From Anaerolineae bacterium (lineage in GTDB: Bacteria; Chloroflexota; Anaerolineae; Anaerolineales; Villigracilaceae): 9,573 nt of DNA. The notes under the pieces are model-generated. The model was given only the letters and a program-made list of their open reading frames with translations. It was not told the origin of the DNA and did no database searches. The stretch covers positions 13,147 to 22,719 of the forward strand of contig PMLN01000080.1 in assembly GCA_003158885.1 (NCBI GenBank), given 5' to 3'. This document shows positions 7,802 to 9,573 of the stretch, one piece after another. Position numbers and translations under genes: made by a program. How positions within the stretch are numbered: position 1 is the stretch's first letter; every line of letters begins with the position of its first letter.

Positions 7802-9552
7802 GCTGATTTACCGCCTTTCTCTGAAGAGTCATTGCCATTATTGCCTGTTTTCGGCGCGATTGCGATTTTTGTCCGCCTTGCCCCCACGGCTTTGGTTAAT
7901 TCGCTGGCAGTGGTGGTGAGGATGGTTTGCATATCGGTGGTGCGGCGGATTTTGTTGGTGATCTCGTAGATCAGGCGGTTGTGTTCTGCCTGGCTTCGGA
8001 CTTGTTCGAGCAGCCTGGCATTGGCGATGATTGCAGCCAGACTGCCGCCCAGCGTTCCGAGCATTTCCTCGTCGTTCTCAGTGTAAGCGCCGATCTGCTC
8101 GCTCTCCACGTTCAAGACGCCCAGCACTTCATTTCTATACAGCAGGGGGATGGCCAGTTCGGAGCGCGTATTCGGGCTGGCTTCGATGTAGCGCGGATCT
8201 TCCGTTACGTTATCGACGCGCAATAAGCGCCTGTGGGTCGTTACCCAGCCGGTAATTCCGCTTTCGATGGGCACCCGCATTTCGTTCACTTCCTGCGAGT
8301 ATCCAACCGAGGCCTTGACTTCCAGATATTTTCGCTCTGCGTCAGGCATCAGGATTGCCACGCGATCGCCGCCCAAAGTCACCTGCAAGCCGGAGACCGC
8401 GCTCTCCAGCGCCTCTTCAAGAGTGGTGCCGGATGCAACCGTGCTGGTGATGTGGTGCAATAGGCGGTGTTGGGAGAGATGTTCCTGTGTCTCCGCGAAG
8501 AGTTCGGAATTGATGACGGCCACGGCCAGTTGATCGGCCAGGATTTGAAGCGTGCGCATGTCGTCTTCTGTGAAGGCGTAGGGATGCACGCTCTGTACAT
8601 CCAGGACGCCCACGGTTCTTTCGCTGACCTTGAGCGGGATTGCGGCTTCCGAACGTGTCTCCGGTAATAGTGGGTTTGCATAGTAGGTTGCATCCTTGGT
8701 GGTATCGTGCACCACCAGCGGTTCGCCTCTTCCGGCCACATAGCCTACAACGGACTTGGAGCCGACGCCCAGCTTATGCCCGGCGCGTTTCATCTGCGAC
8801 CCGGCTTCGCCGGTGGCTTCGCGGATGACCGCGAATTCGCCTGACAGGTCAATCAGGAAAATGGATGCGTGATAGAAATTAAATCGTTCGCAGATGAAGC
8901 CGACGGCTTTCTTTAACAGTTCATCCAGGTTCAGGGAACCGCTGATATCGCGTGCGATCTGGGCCGCGGTTTCCAATTGGAAGGTGTGCCTTCGGCTCTC
9001 TTCCAGAAGCCTTACGTTGTAAATGACGCCGGCCACCTGGTTTCCCAATGCGCTTAGGAAGTGCATGTTTTCTTCACTGAAGGCGTGCTCATGGTTCATA
9101 TCCTGGACGATCAATGCGCCGATCGGCTCGCCTTGCATCGCTATCGGTGCGCCCATCCAGGATTTGGCCGGTTTGCCGTGGGTTTTTGCGCCAAGTTTTT
9201 CCGCCTGTCTCTCGGTGTCTTCAACCAAGAGCAGGGGCTGTAAAGTCCGGATTAAAATGGAGGAAAGTCCTTCCCCCAGTGGGAAGGCTTCGATGGAATC
9301 GATTTTCTCATCTTCATACATGTATGGGATGGAAATGGACTCGGTTTCCTTCTCATAGAGCGCAACGTAGAAAGGATAATCCCCGATAACCCGCCTGACT
9401 TGGGCTTGGAGGGTGGAATAAAAACTATTGAGATCGCTGGTCGAGGCCACTGCCTGCCGGATCGAAATGATCGATTCAAGCTCGCGCAGGTGTTCCTGTC
9501 TCTCCGCAGAGGCCGCTATTTTGTCCAGACCCGCACTGATCAGGTCGCTCAT
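7798..9552 (-). CDS. Soluble triple-GAF signalling protein with GAF-start C-terminal tail
   Basis: A probable cytoplasmic sensor of unknown ligand: 584 residues from the ATG at 9552, with no membrane segment or signal peptide. Counting from that ATG, a short helical N-terminus (about 1-35) precedes three GAF domains at about 36-184, 206-353 and 374-515. The first has the usual SWMGAPI and IGALIVQD strands. The second carries NPLLPETRSEAAIPL and the third SPNTRSELAIPL, the pattern typical of this array. A further piece at about 525-565 (LIYEITNKIRRTTDM onward) looks like the first helix and strand of a fourth GAF that then stops. A low-complexity GN/SEKGGKS tail ends the protein. No kinase, cyclase or other output domain is present, and no Cys sits in a bilin-binding position. 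The stop overlaps the next start as ATGA. The start is uncertain: a GTG at 9558 is in frame, and the frame stays open to the window edge, so an N-terminal extension is possible. ATG 9552 is preferred because it forms an ATGA like the next two junctions; no clear Shine-Dalgarno is visible. Confidence 0.85.
   Translation of the reverse strand: MSDLISAGLDKIAASAERQEHLRELESIISIRQAVASTSDLNSFYSTLQAQVRRVIGDYPFYVALYEKETESISIPYMYEDEKIDSIEAFPLGEGLSSILIRTLQPLLLVEDTERQAEKLGAKTHGKPAKSWMGAPIAMQGEPIGALIVQDMNHEHAFSEENMHFLSALGNQVAGVIYNVRLLEESRRHTFQLETAAQIARDISGSLNLDELLKKAVGFICERFNFYHASIFLIDLSGEFAVIREATGEAGSQMKRAGHKLGVGSKSVVGYVAGRGEPLVVHDTTKDATYYANPLLPETRSEAAIPLKVSERTVGVLDVQSVHPYAFTEDDMRTLQILADQLAVAVINSELFAETQEHLSQHRLLHHITSTVASGTTLEEALESAVSGLQVTLGGDRVAILMPDAERKYLEVKASVGYSQEVNEMRVPIESGITGWVTTHRRLLRVDNVTEDPRYIEASPNTRSELAIPLLYRNEVLGVLNVESEQIGAYTENDEEMLGTLGGSLAAIIANARLLEQVRSQAEHNRLIYEITNKIRRTTDMQTILTTTASELTKAVGARRTKIAIAPKTGNNGNDSSEKGGKSA
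7811..7818 (-). promoter_or_regulatory. Shine-Dalgarno of the 530-aa six-TM GAF gene
   Basis: On the minus strand this reads AAAGGCGG, nine bases before the ATG at 7801. It lies inside the end of the upstream coding region, as expected for genes that overlap by four bases, and it supports the ATG at 7801 as the true start. Confidence 0.7.
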
Positions 9553-9573
9553 GCCCACATAAGGCTGTACGAT

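Larger units (their letters stand above)
1..9552 (-). other. Predicted co-transcribed array of six GAF sensor genes
   Basis: Six genes run in one direction with junctions of -4, -4, +2, +9 and +39 bases and no visible promoter or terminator between them. All six encode proteins with GAF domains. The tight spacing is direct evidence for co-transcription; that the products work together is inference. The real operon ends lie outside the window. At the upstream edge, another frame reads SYSLMWA and stops in an ATGA with the first gene, hinting at a further gene before it. Confidence 0.75.

Noticed and set aside
7798..9552. Phytochrome-like bilin-binding GAF domains
   Set aside because: The GAF domains lack a chromophore-attaching Cys in a suitable context, and no PAS-GAF-PHY order is present.
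1..9573. Mobile element, CRISPR array or tRNA/rRNA
   Set aside because: No transposase, regular short repeats, inverted terminal repeats or RNA gene features were noticed. The repeated motifs are paralogous GAF coding sequence.

Overview
The window is almost wholly coding and every credible gene lies on the minus strand, so transcription runs from high to low coordinates. It holds six consecutive genes for GAF-domain signalling proteins. The first (7798-9552) and last (1-1407) lie at or over the window edges. Moderate GC (about 50-55 % by eye), long arrays of GAF sensors joined by signalling helices, and the recurring domain order 'GAF, W-containing linker, half GAF, GAF-start tail' suggest a Chloroflexota bacterium, most likely Anaerolineae. 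This is a judgement from protein style, not from a marker gene.

Layout in transcription order: (1) a soluble protein with three GAF domains and a short tail resembling the start of a fourth; (2) a protein with six membrane segments and GAF domains; (3) another with six membrane segments and GAF domains; (4) a protein with only two membrane segments and GAF domains; (5) a third six-segment protein with GAF domains; (6) a transmembrane protein with an extracytoplasmic double-Cache domain, HAMP, coiled coil and the start of a GAF domain, cut by the window start. Junctions are tight: ATGA overlaps between 1/2 and 2/3, then gaps of 2, 9 and 39 nt. A single translationally coupled operon is the simplest reading. 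No stretch over 300 bases lacks a gene, and I see no RNA gene, mobile element, CRISPR array or convincing terminator.

Proteins 2-5 share one cytoplasmic plan: an LExRVxERT coiled-coil signalling helix, a complete GAF domain, a linker with an invariant Trp, the C-terminal half of a GAF domain, and a 40-residue tail resembling only the N-terminal start of a GAF domain. Protein 1 has the same tail. Protein 6 shares the helix and GAF start, but its end is not visible. The N-terminal input modules differ (none, 6 TM, 2 TM, dCache). No kinase, cyclase, GGDEF, EAL, phosphatase or DNA-binding output domain is seen in any of the five completely visible C-termini. I infer a set of paralogous receptor subunits that may assemble through matching coiled coils and signal through a separate partner, possibly the hidden end of protein 6 or a neighbouring gene. 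The ligands are unknown.
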